A stretch of 64,000 nt of DNA, taken from Primula veris. Taxonomy: Eukaryota > Streptophyta > Magnoliopsida > Ericales > Primulaceae. The DNA lies in the NCBI GenBank assembly GCA_963682055.1, contig OY821742.1:14477752-14541751 (forward strand), read 5' to 3'. Positions 23,597 to 37,199 of this stretch are shown here, piece after piece. The position numbers and the translations under genes were made by a program. A model generated the notes under the pieces. That model saw only the letters and a program-made list of their open reading frames with translations. It made no database searches and was not told where the DNA came from. The number at the start of each line of letters is the position of its first letter. The stretch's first letter is position 1.

Positions 23597-24391
23597 CTGA
23601 CAAAAACAAAATATAAAAAAGACACTTAAACTAACTTTGTATATACAAGTCCATACTTAAGGGAACACAAATCTAGTTCATCTAGTTTAACAAACTGCTG
23701 CAACTAAGATGCGATACTACAGCTGGAAAAAGGCATATGGTTCAACTATATATATTTACGTTCAATTAGGTCAAATCGTCAACAAAAACCTAAACTACAT
23801 ACGATTTGGTTCAAATAAAAGTGCATCTAGTTCAGCTCAAAAAGCATCATGTTCAATTCAAAATCTTGTTCACTTTATAACGTTGAATGTAAATCCTTAT
23901 ATTAACAGAGTGACATATGAGGATAAAGATAAAAAGTGAAATTATATATAATTAACGTTAATTAAATCAAATTGTCTACAAAAACCAGAACTACATACGA
24001 TTTATAGGCTCAATTACTCAACTAACTATAAAAATTACTGAAACTTTATCTAATATAAATTAGCTCAAATCGTCAACAAAACCCTAATTATATACAATTG
24101 ACTCAATTGTTCAACTAGCTATAAAATTTGAATAAACATACCTGAGAAGATGAGATTACTTATATGAGATCACACCCAATTCGCCCAATAACTTTCTCTC
24201 TCTAGAATAACCTTTGGTGCAGAGATGAGATGGCGGAGATAAAGAAGACGACGGAGATAACCTGAGATGAAGAAGATGACGGAGAGAGGCGTCGGAGGTC
24301 ACACCCAATTCGCCCCAATAATTCGCCCAATAACTCTCTCTCTCTATAATAAAAACAGAAAAAAGGAAAAACATAAAAACAGAAAAACAGA
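23597..24391 (-). promoter_or_regulatory. 5' UTR exon and intron of the MURA transposase
   Basis: A donor at 24141 (CTTCTCAG|GTATGTTT on the minus strand) and an acceptor directly before the ATG (GTCAG|ATGGGG at 23597) define a ~545-bp UTR intron. The leader at 24142-24391 has CT-rich runs and a partial tandem duplication: CACACCCAATTCGCCC at about 24172 and 24300. Confidence 0.7.
23866..23938 (+). pseudogene. Second copied fragment, from the 5' part of the Ulp1-like gene
   Basis: CTTGTTCACTTTATAACG through TATTAACAGAGTGACAT nearly repeats 13728-13780 of the Ulp1-like gene. It is followed by GAGGATAAAGATAAAAAG, resembling its Lys/Asp-rich exon sequence. It now sits in the transposase's 5' UTR intron, more than 10 kb from its source. 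Confidence 0.8.
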
Positions 24392-24439
24392 AGTTTATAT
24401 AGTAGATAAAAGTGGTACCTATTGGGAATGTAAATTATG
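24392..24439 (-). repeat. Right terminal inverted repeat of the 13-kb MULE
   Basis: This is the inverted counterpart of 11378-11426, with CTATATAAACT as a TATA box for the transposase. A second, partial copy of the AGTGGTACCTAT part follows at 24470-24481, so the true end may lie near 24490. Confidence 0.65.
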
Positions 24440-24440
24440 A

Positions 24441-25533
24441 TAGATACCTAGTGGGAATTAAATATTAAAAGTGGTACCTATATGGCATTAGTTGTATGTT
24501 TTTTTGGTGTTGTTTCACAATGCAACTCTAATTTTCATAAGTATAAACAATTTGTTATTTAGTTTTCAATATATCTACTTCTCATATAAAATTTAATGAA
24601 AAAATTAAAGACAAATTTAAAAAGTATTGTGTAAAATTAGGTAATGATGATGTCAGAGTTTTCCATAATACACTTAAAATTAAGGTAATGATGGATTAAA
24701 TAAATAGAATCGGGAGATGCAGCTTTACTGGTGAAAAGACTACATCATTATTGGCGTATTATTAGTATACGCTAACATAACCATTTCGATTTGGACGAGA
24801 GAGAGTAATTTGAACGATAGATAATAACTAAGATTTGGATAAGAGAATTATTTGAAGGATTGATAGTTACCAAGTATTAATTACGATGGATACTACTAAG
24901 TACTAACCAGAAAAACTCCCACTTCGTAAATTTCCAACAACTTGATGATAATTGCGATCGTGCATGCTAGTATATCCGGTGATCTAGCGGTACCATGGTC
25001 TGTCTCTACTCTCTATGCATGGAGATACAATGAGAATTGCACTAGAATACGAGGTTCAACAGCTTGTGTCACACACCAACATAAGTAGTGTAATCTCCTG
25101 ATTTGCTCTCAAAGTCCCAATGTTTCCATGTTGAACCTTGATTACACATCTTATTCCACTTAGAACTACTCTTGAAGTCACCTGAACTGGAGATATTTTG
25201 TGATTGTATGAATACATGTGCTTATTATTGATACTTATGTCATCTTTTCGGGTTCCTACTAGTAACCTGCTTTTAGAATTTGCACAGTCGACCAATTCAA
25301 ACTGAAAATAAAACATTTGACTCTCAATTGCATAACCAACGAACAGGAGGTGCATACTAGTATTTGACATGATCCTTAAACTATAATCATGAAAAATAAA
25401 AATAGAAAACACCCAGTAAGTACAATACCGGTTTGGAATGTTTTAAATAAATTGTCTCACTAAGAACAACCAAACTAGTACCATTAGACAACTCCCAACA
25501 ACAAAATTCAGTCTGAACTCAAAAATAGTAGAA
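24441..25533. other. Intergenic region and SR45 3' UTR, no further gene seen
   Basis: The part near 25534 is the 3' UTR of the minus-strand SR45-like gene. A 118-codon minus frame at 25056-25412 shows no domain I recognise and may be a chance frame within or beyond the UTR. Confidence 0.5.
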
Positions 25534-28500
25534 TCATGGTTTGCGAGGCGGCGAGCTGCTGGTGCTGCTATTGCTGTTGCTAGGGCTTCTTCCTCTCAGG
25601 GGCCTACTTTAACAACAGAATCATTCGGAAATCATGAGCCAGGGAAAGAAGTGTAAAATACAAACTATATCATAACAATACATGAAGTTCAGAGGAAAAG
25701 AAAGGCCTGAAAAATAATAGTATCTCTGCTACATTCAGCATCCAAATCAGAATGGAAGGTAAAACTATTGATAACAGAATGAAAGATATTTTTACTAATA
25801 CATTAACACTGCTCATGAAGAATTCTTACACCAAAAGGAATGCAGGTGCTGAACGAACATAAGGGAGAACTGGACTTTCCGTGAAAGTAATTCTGACCTG
25901 AAAGACTCTTTGGGATAATAGTATCTAATTCTCATTAAAAAAATGTCTTAAAATCATTTGTCACTGCTAAGAAAGGATATGCTAAATAGTACACTATGGA
26001 CTAGTGGTACCTTGTCAGTACTCCCTTATTAAATTGGGTTAGCTCAAATTCTGATAGGTTAATAGGTAAAAATAAACACTTGTAGAGTAATAAAAAAAAA
26101 AGGAAAACATAGCCCTTTCACCTCTGTGACTGTCCTCTCTTTCACATCCCTTTTCTTATCTGCCTCACTCACTTTATTCAACTCTCTCCGCTGCTTTGTA
26201 CTTACTATGATACGTGTGTGTGTGTGTGTGTTGGGGGGGGGGGGGGGGGGGTCGGAGGCTAAAATGAAACTATATGGACCATTGGATTAGATACAATATT
26301 TAGGGATTCACATTGTTGATTTTGGATTAGATTTACAATTTTCTTTTTAAATTTGTATTTAAGACACTTTCATGACATCTTTTGCTTATGTTGAACTGAT
26401 CGAATATCGTAATCATAGATTTTATAGCGTTGCTATGGTATATCTTAAAGCTAATAGACTCTAAATGCTTGATTTAGCATGATAATACTATTTAAAACAT
26501 ATGTTGCATGAGAAATCCACGAAAAACATGTAAAAAGGCTCAAAAGTCGTTTTTCTGCCTAGGCGGCACCTCACCGCCTAGATCCCGCCTAGCGCCCATT
26601 TGAAACCTTGTGCAGTTGACAATGTTAGCAAATTACTTCTTTTCTCATTAGTGAACTCGTTAACAGACTATTATGCACTTCTACTAATTTGACTCTATCT
26701 TACTTCTACACCAAATTTTCTTGGTATCTAACTATCTATCTATGTTATAACTTATTAACATATCTATTTTATAAACAACACAAATTTATCTCTTCTACTA
26801 TAAAATGCTAAATAAATCCTCTATATACTACTATCTCTTTCTTTGAAAGGAACCAAGCCAACCTCTTCCCACAACAGATGCAATTTTCCTTCCCTAAACT
26901 ATAACTAACCTACCCTTTTAGCAAAGGCAAATGCATAACCCGGACAACATTCATACTGGCCCTAAAAGAAAAAAAACAGAAATGGATAACTAAGTGCGTA
27001 ATATGTAATACCAATACGCAATAACATGCTGACCAGCGGAAATGATAGTGACACAAATACACCATAACCTCATGGCTAGAGAACATGTTAATCATGGAGC
27101 TGTATCTACAAGTGGTTCTTAAAGGAATACGTGCATATTCATGGCTAGAAGAGATGTCAATATGAACGATACCCTAATTGGATAGTATGCTTTAACTTCT
27201 AGTGACCTAATACTCTAATAGAGCATAACTACATGGCTACTTGACATACGTATATTGGCAAAACACTGTATGGTTCTCACTATACTGCTTAAACAATAGA
27301 CGTTAAGATTACATTTACCTTCTAGGACTGCGACTCCTTGAAACCCTTCGTGGTCCCCCCTGCCAATAATTAAATATCAAGCTGAGTCAGAAGTCCATTA
27401 AGATCAGTTTTGATTAAAGATTTAAAATAAAGGACAACAGACACACACCCTGCGTGGACTTGGTGATACAGAGGAGGATGGAGACCTCCCACGCCTTGGA
27501 AGTGGTGCTCGACCTCTATTAAAAACAAAGTAAGGATGAAAAAAAAATTAGTTACTGGACAGATAAGATATGTTACTTTGAAAGATCCAATAGGTTATAC
27601 AATCAAATCTACTTGAACCGGATGGACGAGAGACTCAAATTTTGTTAATAATGATATGCATTATTTGCACTGTAAAATTTCTTTGGACTTCTACACAGTT
27701 CTTTCCAATGTTTTTTTAATCTTTAAATTTTGTTCCTTTTATGGGTGGCTTCCAAAGAAGTAAGTAAAAATATATCACGGGCCATTGAGCAATATCAGGC
27801 AAAACTATGGCCATTGTCCATTTTGCCAGATTTCATGTCTATGCTGAAATCAATTCTAATAAGTCCTGTATAACATCCTTGTAGCAAGAACAGAGGTTCC
27901 CAGTTAAAAGAAACATAGATAAGAAAGTCCCGTACACTAATAAATATAACCTAAGCAATCATAAAATCTCCTTATTTGAATCATACTGGCTCAATTCTCA
28001 CAACCATAAAGAAGTTCCACAACATGGTCATACACAGTAAAGACGGTCTCTAAACCAGTAACTTGATTTTAAAAAAAAGAACTCAATAGAACTCAAATCA
28101 CTAGAAGTGCATAGGAGAAAGTTACCTTCTTGGAGAGATAGATCTTGACCTTGACCTGAAAGGCCTTCGGACAGGAGAGCGGCTACGTCTACGGTTCATT
28201 GGAGACCTCCTGAGTGGTGAACCACGAATTCGTCTAGCAGGAGGAGGGGTCCTGTTACACAAGAGAGATTAGTAACAAGAAACCACCATCGATGGAAACA
28301 ATTCAGAGTAACTTCAAGAATAAATAGTGAAAAACTCACAAGATGAGAAATACAAGTAGTCTCAACGGTTGTGCTGAACGAAAATACCAATAAATTTTGA
28401 AACTAAAACCACTATATATGGAGCATTCACATGTTGGTCTCGTTGATTGCATCTTATACTAATGAAGGTACATCTTTTTTGCGTGTGTGTGTAAAAGTAA

Positions 28501-31500
28501 ATATTTTCGATTATTTGCAAATGTGTTGCATAAAAACTAAAGGTATACTTTTTGTATTGGGAACAGGGAAAAGTAAATAATAGTAGTATAAAATAGGTCG
28601 GGAAAGCATACTTTTTTCTATATCACCAAAGACGCTCATACTTTTATACCTAATACTTATATGTAGAGAAGTACAAGGTTGCCAAACAAAGCCTTATACT
28701 CATTGAGGAATTAGAAAATTGTCAAAAAATATTCTGGTTTATAGTCAAGAAATTTGGAACGGATTATACAACAAATTAATGAAATATCATGTTTAAAAGA
28801 CTTGCAAATTCAGAAAAAAAAACAGAAATACCGGCGCCTTGCTGGAATGGGAGAGCGCCTACGAACAGGACTTCCACGAATTCTCCTTGGAGAGCCCCTG
28901 TTTAGTGGCCATATATCGTTAGTACCAAAGTTTTGAAATGACAAATAGTAACCAACCAATAACTAATTGTCTTTTTCCAACAACAAAAAAATACTAACCT
29001 TGCTGGCGATCGGTTCCTTCTCATTGGGGAAGGTGAACGTCTTCCAGGAGATGGAAGCCTCCTCCTAGGAGGAGGAGGAGATTCCCCTCGACGACGAACA
29101 GGTGAGACCATACGGCGGCGTGGAGGAGAGGGAGACCCACCTTTTCGAACTATAGGTGATCTCCTCCGTATGGGTGACTGAGGCTTGCCTCGTGGAGAAG
29201 CTGATATTGTAGTTCAGAAACAAAAAAAGCCATTGCATCAATAAGTATCTAGATCCTTTCAAGATAACATGGCCAAACCAAATTTTTTTCTATTAACTGT
29301 CTCATACGCCGACCTATCACTATTTCGGTTTTGTACACCGACCTACAATGTTTTGTAGTTAGTGAACAAATGAAACATATATTGATATACACCTACCGAT
29401 AATTTTTAGACAAAGTTAACTATTTATGTTAGGTTGGTGTATCAGCTATAAAGATATGATATGTTAATGTACGAACTACAAACTTGAAATTTCATGGTAT
29501 GAAGTTCAAAGCCATAAATATATCATTTTTAAACAAAGTTGACTATTTATGTTAGGTTAGTGTATCAACCATAAAGAAATAATAGGTTCATGTACGAACT
29601 TGAATTTCAATGTACTGTAGGTAAAGTTAAAGCATAAAATATTTCAAACTAAGAACAAAAGAAACATACATTCTCTGAGCCGCTTCGGTTCATCCTTATC
29701 AGTAATGTCAGGTTTTGCGGCATCTCTCTTTGGTGCTGTGGAAACCGCCTTAGGTGGTGGTGGTGATGCCTTCTTTCTCTCTGGTAAAGTAAATTTTGCT
29801 TTCACAACCATCCCATCAATCTGACCCTAAAGTACAATAGAAATCGAGAATGAAAATAAAATTTAATGGATTATCAATTATCATAGAGTATACAAATTTC
29901 ATGTCTCAGATGATCCTTACCCCATCCATGTATATCAGAGCCTTTTCAGCCTCAGCTCTTGTCTTGAACTCAACATATCCAAACCCTCTAGGAAGGTTGA
30001 CCTGCATAGACGCAACATTTCTATTATATTATATGGATGACAGAATTTTTGTATCGCATGGTATACACTAAAGAGCTTACCGTATGGTCTACAACCAAAC
30101 GCACATTTACCACATCTCCAAAATTGCCTGCACAAAAAATAAGATAAACAAAATGAGGGAACATTTCAGATGAACATCTGGGTCAATTATTGATACGAAA
30201 TTAAGTTTGTTACTTCACAAACTGAATACCCAAACTTCAGATAGGCTTCCAATCATATCTCATCTCCTCTCACACACAAACTAATCCACATATAGCCATA
30301 TTTACAAGCTGATGACAATGAAGACTTCACACATATCTCAGGAAATATATCCGCTACATTTTTATACTATTGTAATTAAATATGCTAAACATCACTTTAA
30401 TACCATGATGTACATAATGGCCGCAAGAAGGGAGAGTAACTGTAAATAAATGTTAATGGGTATTACATAAATGAGACTCACAATGCCCAGAACGACTCAA
30501 GCTAAAGGGGTTCTAGTTGTCAATATACGTTTAAACATAATTGATGTTTTGATGAGTAAGGATCATATTCAACATTTCATCACGAGTAGATAATCATAAA
30601 GAACCAAAAGGTTACAGAACATACTGAATATTTCTTTTAGATGCGCTTCAGACACATTCCTGCTGAGCTGGTCTACATGAAGAACAAGTGACTCAGGTAC
30701 AGGAGAAGCCTTCCTGGAACAAGTTATAATAATTATTTACTCCACAAATTGCAAACGAGGAAACATAACAAGCAAAAAGGACTATATCAGGTCTTCGCGT
30801 ATGTTATATAATAGAACAGATCGAAAATTACAGGGTTTTTTTTTGGCACGCCAACTTGTTCTAAGCACTATTGACAGGTCATAATATTGGCATGAACTAA
30901 TTAGAACTAAGAGCAACCACTATAGATTCCCTTATATATTCCTTATAGTTTGAATAAAAACATGACTTTTTTCAATTTACATGACTACTTTACATTATAT
31001 AATTCTTCAGCTTCCTTATTCACTTCCTTATTTTCATTATATATTAGTTTTTTATCTTCATTTTGGTTATTTAATATATATACATGTGAGAGAAAAGTGA
31101 AAAAGCAAATGAGAGAATAAGGAAAGAACTTGGTTTCCCTTATATGAGGAAGAATTTGGTTTTTTAAAATTTAAAGAAAGATATAAAGAAGTTGCTGATG
31201 AAAGAAAATTAAACACTTCTTGGTAAAGTTCCTCAAAATTTAAGAAAAAGTATGATTTGAGGAACCTATAATGCTTGCTCTAACTCATATCACAAATCAT
31301 TACACTTTGAACCTAATAATCTTGGAAACTTATATTAGACAGCCTATTTCGTTCATCGCCAAAATTTCTCAAGACAAATTCCCATAAAGAAGACAATAAC
31401 ATAAACGAAACAAAGTTGTACTGCATAACAAATTCCACACCACAAAGTCAACAAAACACAAATCCATTGGAGGCAGGCCTACTATCAGACTTTCACTCAT

Positions 31501-33579
31501 CAATCATCATGGGTAGTCATATTCCACTTCAACATCCTTGTCACCCTCGGTGCTCTCACCCTCGGACACTTATCATCTCCTCATTCTTGATGCTCAAAAT
31601 TTCTAATACAATTTTTTTTGTTCATTTTAATTGGACGTGACCCAATTGGGCGCGAGTAGCCACAATTAGTTCTGACTAGGGTTATTTCTTGCTTGTTATA
31701 CCAATAATATAATTTCAAGAGATTAATCCAATTAATTTGCTGCAATCAAAAAAAGTCTAAAACAACACCTTCGAGAATAGATAAAGGTTCTTATGTTCTT
31801 ACAGCAACATCTACAAGAAAATAATATGCTACAAGACAATTAATTTATGAAAACTGATTAATCCAAAGAAAAATTATCTGGAAGTCAAAATTACCTTGGG
31901 GGTGGAGAAGCTTTCCTAGATAGTGGTGGCGGAGATCGGCCTCTTCTAGCTCCTTCACCAGGGCTGCAAACAAAAAAATAGACATCAGAGGATTAGAACA
32001 CAAAAGATTTCCATCCATATAAGGAAGCAACAGTCAAAGGCTACATTCATTTGAGAATCTAAAAGTGGATTTGATGCTAATTCTGTTTATTCTGTTTAAA
32101 AATTTAGATTGGTCACTATTAATGGATTCCCATGCTCTCTAAGTTTAAAACCTAATGCAGAAAAACTATTATGAGTGTTCGTAAAAAACAAGAAAAATGT
32201 ACAGGAAAAGCAGTTAACATCCAAAAAATGAATCTAAAAAATATAACATAAAAGAACAGGTTTCTCTTTGAGGTTATGTCTCTCTACTCCATCGTTGAAT
32301 CATGTAACAAAGACTAGAGAGTGGAAAATTTTAACAAAATTGTACATTCTACAGAGTTACTAATGCAAACCACCTGATATTCCAATAATAATAAACGGAA
32401 TCGCAAAATTAAATGTAACGCAACAAGATTTGTGTTTGAACTACATGTTGACTCTCAACTGAATTGAAGTAGTATTCACACAAAAACTACCAGGATCAGG
32501 ATTATCAAACTGAATTGCAGAATTCCAGGATCATCAAACTACCAGTTCTCATAGTTTTATCTAAACACTTATTCAGTCCCCATGGTTTTACTAAAGAAAA
32601 AGGGATGGTCCACAGAATTCTGGATAAATGGGACACTTGATCATTACTCTGAACGCAAAATCATTTTAAATTGTGAAAGTCAAATCAGACAAGCGATATC
32701 CCATTTATTTAGAAGCAACTAGTTTTTTTACTGCAGTTTTACTTATAACTTCTCTTTAGAGCAATTTCGGAATTTTATTCATAAAGCAGAGAAGAGACCA
32801 TTTCCAACAAAAGTTTAATCACTTTTTTTATAGTGTTAAACCATAATTAGACCCATCATAGTTAAGATAATGACATTCACTTTTCAAATTTATAAATTAT
32901 TTATATTAAAAAAAAATCTTGGCTCAACGTATTGGATACCCGTATTAGTGGCATATCGGTGTTGTATTCGTATCCAAGACTTAAACTATACTCTAAATCA
33001 CGTATCGCCATCGGTGTACGTATCCGCGGCGTATCCGTATACAATACTCATCTTTTTTAAAGTACACGTGCTATATAGAGATGAATAAACCTTGGTTTTT
33101 TACAGAATAGTTCCAAGTACAGTATTATAATTTTGTATTGTATATTTGACTAAATAGAAAGAAAAAGAAAAGCTAACTCTTGATTTTTAAGTAATCTTTT
33201 GAACCCCCCCCCCCCCCCCCCCCCCCCTCTCTCTTCTCTTCTCTCTTCTGGCAGAAACTGGGTTTATTTGATAAAATGTCCTCAATACACAGTTACACAC
33301 ATTATTCTTATACATAATCTGGGTTTACTCGATAACTTTTTCCTCATACATAAATTTTTAATCGCACCATTGAATGCAAGCCATACAAATCCAACACTAA
33401 AAAAAATCAATTTGAGAGATGTATAAACCTGTTTTCTAAACCTAATTGGATTTACAATAATAAACTTAAGCCTCTCCCAATTCACAGTGCTGCACTTAAT
33501 ATTAACCATGAAAACAAAAATAAAATTAATAACAATGAGAACTAATTTAAAAGATAAATAAATATATATATATATATAC

Positions 33580-33644
<65 letters not shown>

Positions 33645-36600
33645 AATAAACCTAAATTTCCGCATAGGTGGGCTTCGGGAAGACGAAGGGAGGGTCCTAG
33701 AGGGAGAAAGTGGACCATGAACTATCACCTTGTGTTCTAACCCCAATTTCTATACTTTCTATATTAGGCTTGATTTTTAAGCATATATTCAAGGATTTTC
33801 GTATGTTGACTCCCCCGAAATGATAAAACATGAATTTCGGCAACCACGAACATTTCCTGATTGTGCCATTGAATGCAAGCCATACAAATTGAAAACATTA
33901 AAAAGAAATCAAACATAGATGTGTAAACCCTAATTTTATACAGAATACAGAAAATTACGGAGTACATAATTATCAGTTTGCCAGTGTAAAATTAACCAAT
34001 TAGAAAGACAGATCAACTCCTTGATCTTTTGGTTACCTAATTGAAATCCCCCCTACATAATAACTTACATTTAAACCCTAATTTTACAATCATATGAACT
34101 TCAGCCCCCTTTCCCTGCAATTCTTGGTTCGTTTTTTTTTTTTTGGAAAGTGCTGCAATTCTTGGTTCTTCCACTCAATTCAAGCAATAAAGCCAAACAG
34201 ATCTATCTATCTGTCTGTCTCTACACACACACACACAGATATATATATATATATATGTGCTTGGCTCTCCAAAATAATAACTTGATAAATTGCCCCATGC
34301 CCTAAAATTTAGGATTATAACCAATTAAAATGATTTTACCTTTTAATTGATTATTCAGCAAGGACCTAACTCAATTTCTCCCTACATATCTTAACCCTAA
34401 GTTTACATTTACACTGCCTAATTAAAATTCCCCCTACATATCACCTTACTTACCAACCCTAATTATACATTTGTATCAACTAAAAGCGCACCCCTATCTG
34501 CAATTCATGGTTATGCCAATCAATTCAAGCAACATAAAATAGGACGTGTTTGGCATTGACTTTTTTGGTAAAAAAGCAATGAGAAAAAACTTGCTTAAAA
34601 GAAGCTGCAGTATATTGTTTGGCACCACCTTAGCTATTTTACTTATAACTTATTTTTGTTGATAGTTCATTTTTTACTTATGTTAACTTCCAAGTGACTT
34701 GTAAATACACAAAATGACTTAATTAGAAAAAAACTACTTTTGATAATTTTAATGGGGAAAAGGCTGAAAAAAACTCAGATTCCTAGCATTTGTGCTTTTA
34801 AGCTTTTATAAGCTTTTCTTACCCAAAAACTAGCTTCTCAAAAGCTAAAAATATCCCCAAATTCCTAAATTTTCTGCTTTTAAGACTTTCTTAGTTTTTT
34901 TAACTCAAAAGCTAGCTTCTGAAAAGCTAAAAAAGCTTACATACCAAACACTCTTAGCTTGTTTTAATCAAAAAGCAAAAAGAAGCTGAGAAGAAAAGTT
35001 GTCGCCAAACAGGCACATAATAAAAAGGAAATAAGATATATACATATATATATAAAGAGAGAGAGAACATAACAACTGCCTATAATGTTTTTGATTAACA
35101 AAATACGATTTGCACAAACAAATAATAGACAGAGAAACAATTGGTTCAAGTCTACTTTATTGAACTCTTAAAATAAGGGCCAACCGCGCCCTTAAGATAC
35201 ATACATGCATACAAAGGAGTGTTTGGTTAGTTTTTTTAGTTTTTCAAAAGCTAGCTTTTGGGGCAAAACAACAAAAAAACTCAAATGCAAAGAAGCTACG
35301 AATTTGCAGATTTTAATAGCTTTTACACATGAAAAATTACCAAAAGTGGTATTTTTCCAAGTAAAGATTGTGTCTATGTACAGCAAAAATAAGTAATAAT
35401 TCAATTATAAGTAAAAAAGCTAAGCTGGTGGGAAATTTCACATTGCTATTTAGAAGCAGCTTAACCAAAAAAGTGGATGCCAAACGCGCCCTTAAGATAT
35501 ATACATACATATATACAAGTTAACAAAGTAAAAGATGACTTATCAGTTATCAAAAAAACTAAGTGGTGCCAAAACTACACTGCAGCTTCCTTTAAGCAAC
35601 CTTTGTATCCCAACACGCCCTTAAGATATATATATATATATACACACCTATGTTGCACGGATATGGATACGAGTATCGTATCCGATACGATAAGCATACG
35701 GGGATACGTTTTTTTTTTTTAAAATTAGGATACGATACGGCTAGGATACGTCAATCATTAAAATATTAATATATATATTATATATATACAATAAAAGTAG
35801 CTACAAAACATTCAAACCAAAAATTAGTATTTAGTTACCCGAAACTTTAGCCATAACATAACACTTGTCCAATATAGTTAGCTAGGAGAATCATTACAAA
35901 CACATGTCTGAAAGATTAACTAACTAGCACTATGATCATTACAAAATATACTAGTATATACTAGCAACAAAATATACTAGTATATACTGGCAAAACAACG
36001 CTATATTAACATATACCAACTAAACAGTGCTAAATCATTACAAAAAGTTCTTATCCTCTTTCTATATTAGTGTGTATGTATATATCTTTTGTGTTTATAT
36101 GTACACTATATTATTACAACATATACCAGCTAAACAATGCTAAATCATTACAAAAATCTCTTATCCTCTTTCTATATTAGTGTGTATGTATATATCTTTT
36201 GTGTTTATATGTGATGTGTTAAATCAAAGTAGATTTAAAAGTACTTCTGTCCCTTTAAGTTTACTCATTTTATGCTTTACCTTTTTGTTTTTTTCCAAAA
36301 TTTTAAAAAAATTTCATTTTCACCCCGTCGTATCCAAAACGCATCCACGCCGTATCCTTGCTAAATCCATCTGGTCAAACCTCAAAATAGTCAACGATAC
36401 TCCAATCCCCGTATCGGATACCGTATCCCCGTATCGGATATGGATACGCCCCCGATACTTCAAAAAATAAAAGTATCCGTGCTACATAGATACACACACA
36501 TATATATATTAATATATATACACAGAGAGAGAGAGAGAGGCCTTGATTTACAAGGAGGCTGGGAACGGCTTTATTAAATTACCAAAAGTAACAAGTTAAA

Positions 36601-37162
36601 ATAAATAAAAGATGAGTTATCCAGTTAAAAGTAAGCTACGGCGGTGCCAAACAGTACACTGCAGCTTCCTCTAAGCAACCAATTTATCCAAGCACGCCCC
36701 TAAGATATATACATATATATATAGGAATTTGGGGATTTTTTTTAGCTTTTACATATAAAAAAACAATAGTAAACATCCAAGTAATCGTTTTGTATACATA
36801 GAAGTTACAACTCAGTAACACATTAAAATGGGTAAAAATGACTTATCAGCACAAATAGGTTATAATTCACTTATATTTAAAAAATATCCAAGGTGGTGCC
36901 AAACTGCAGCTTCTTTTAAGAAATATACATTCATACATATACAAATATATACGTATATATGTATATATATCGATATATAGAGAGAGAAAGGGACCTTGAT
37001 TTACGGGGAATCAGAGAAAGGCTGCGGGAAGAGAAAGAGAGGGGGGATCTAGAGCGAGAAAGTGAACATGAGCTCGAACTTGACCTACTTGATGACCCCG
37101 ACACCGATCCCGACTGCGGAGACCGACGACCACCACCGCCTCACCCTGGTTTCACCATCGTT

Positions 37163-37199
<37 letters not shown>

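Larger units (their letters stand above)
11348..24440. mobile_element. Large Mutator-like element with MURA transposase and Ulp1-like gene (KAONASHI type)
   Basis: Two genes face each other inside matching ends. On the minus strand there is a MURA-family transposase (20640-23596). On the plus strand is a multi-exon gene whose last exons encode a C48/Ulp1 protease domain (11582-19409). KAONASHI MULEs of Arabidopsis are known to carry ULP-like genes, and this is the same layout. Similar inverted ends lie at 11378-11426 and 24392-24439. The outer limits are approximate, since homology fades outward and I found no convincing 9-bp target duplication. Introns and spacers are dominated by copies of a short motif (see other entries). 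Confidence 0.85.

Noticed and set aside
11348..24490. A 9-bp target duplication for the 13-kb MULE
   Set aside because: Candidate pairs outside the inverted ends (for example around 11371-11379 and 24440-24450, or 11310 and 24490) do not match well enough to call.
25056..25412. 118-codon minus-strand frame downstream of SR45
   Set aside because: No motif, unusual composition and position in or after the SR45 3' UTR; no support as a gene.
33500..33746. 154-codon minus-strand frame
   Set aside because: Its core is the GT microsatellite read as Thr-His repeats; only the short SR45-like end (33652-33713) is informative.
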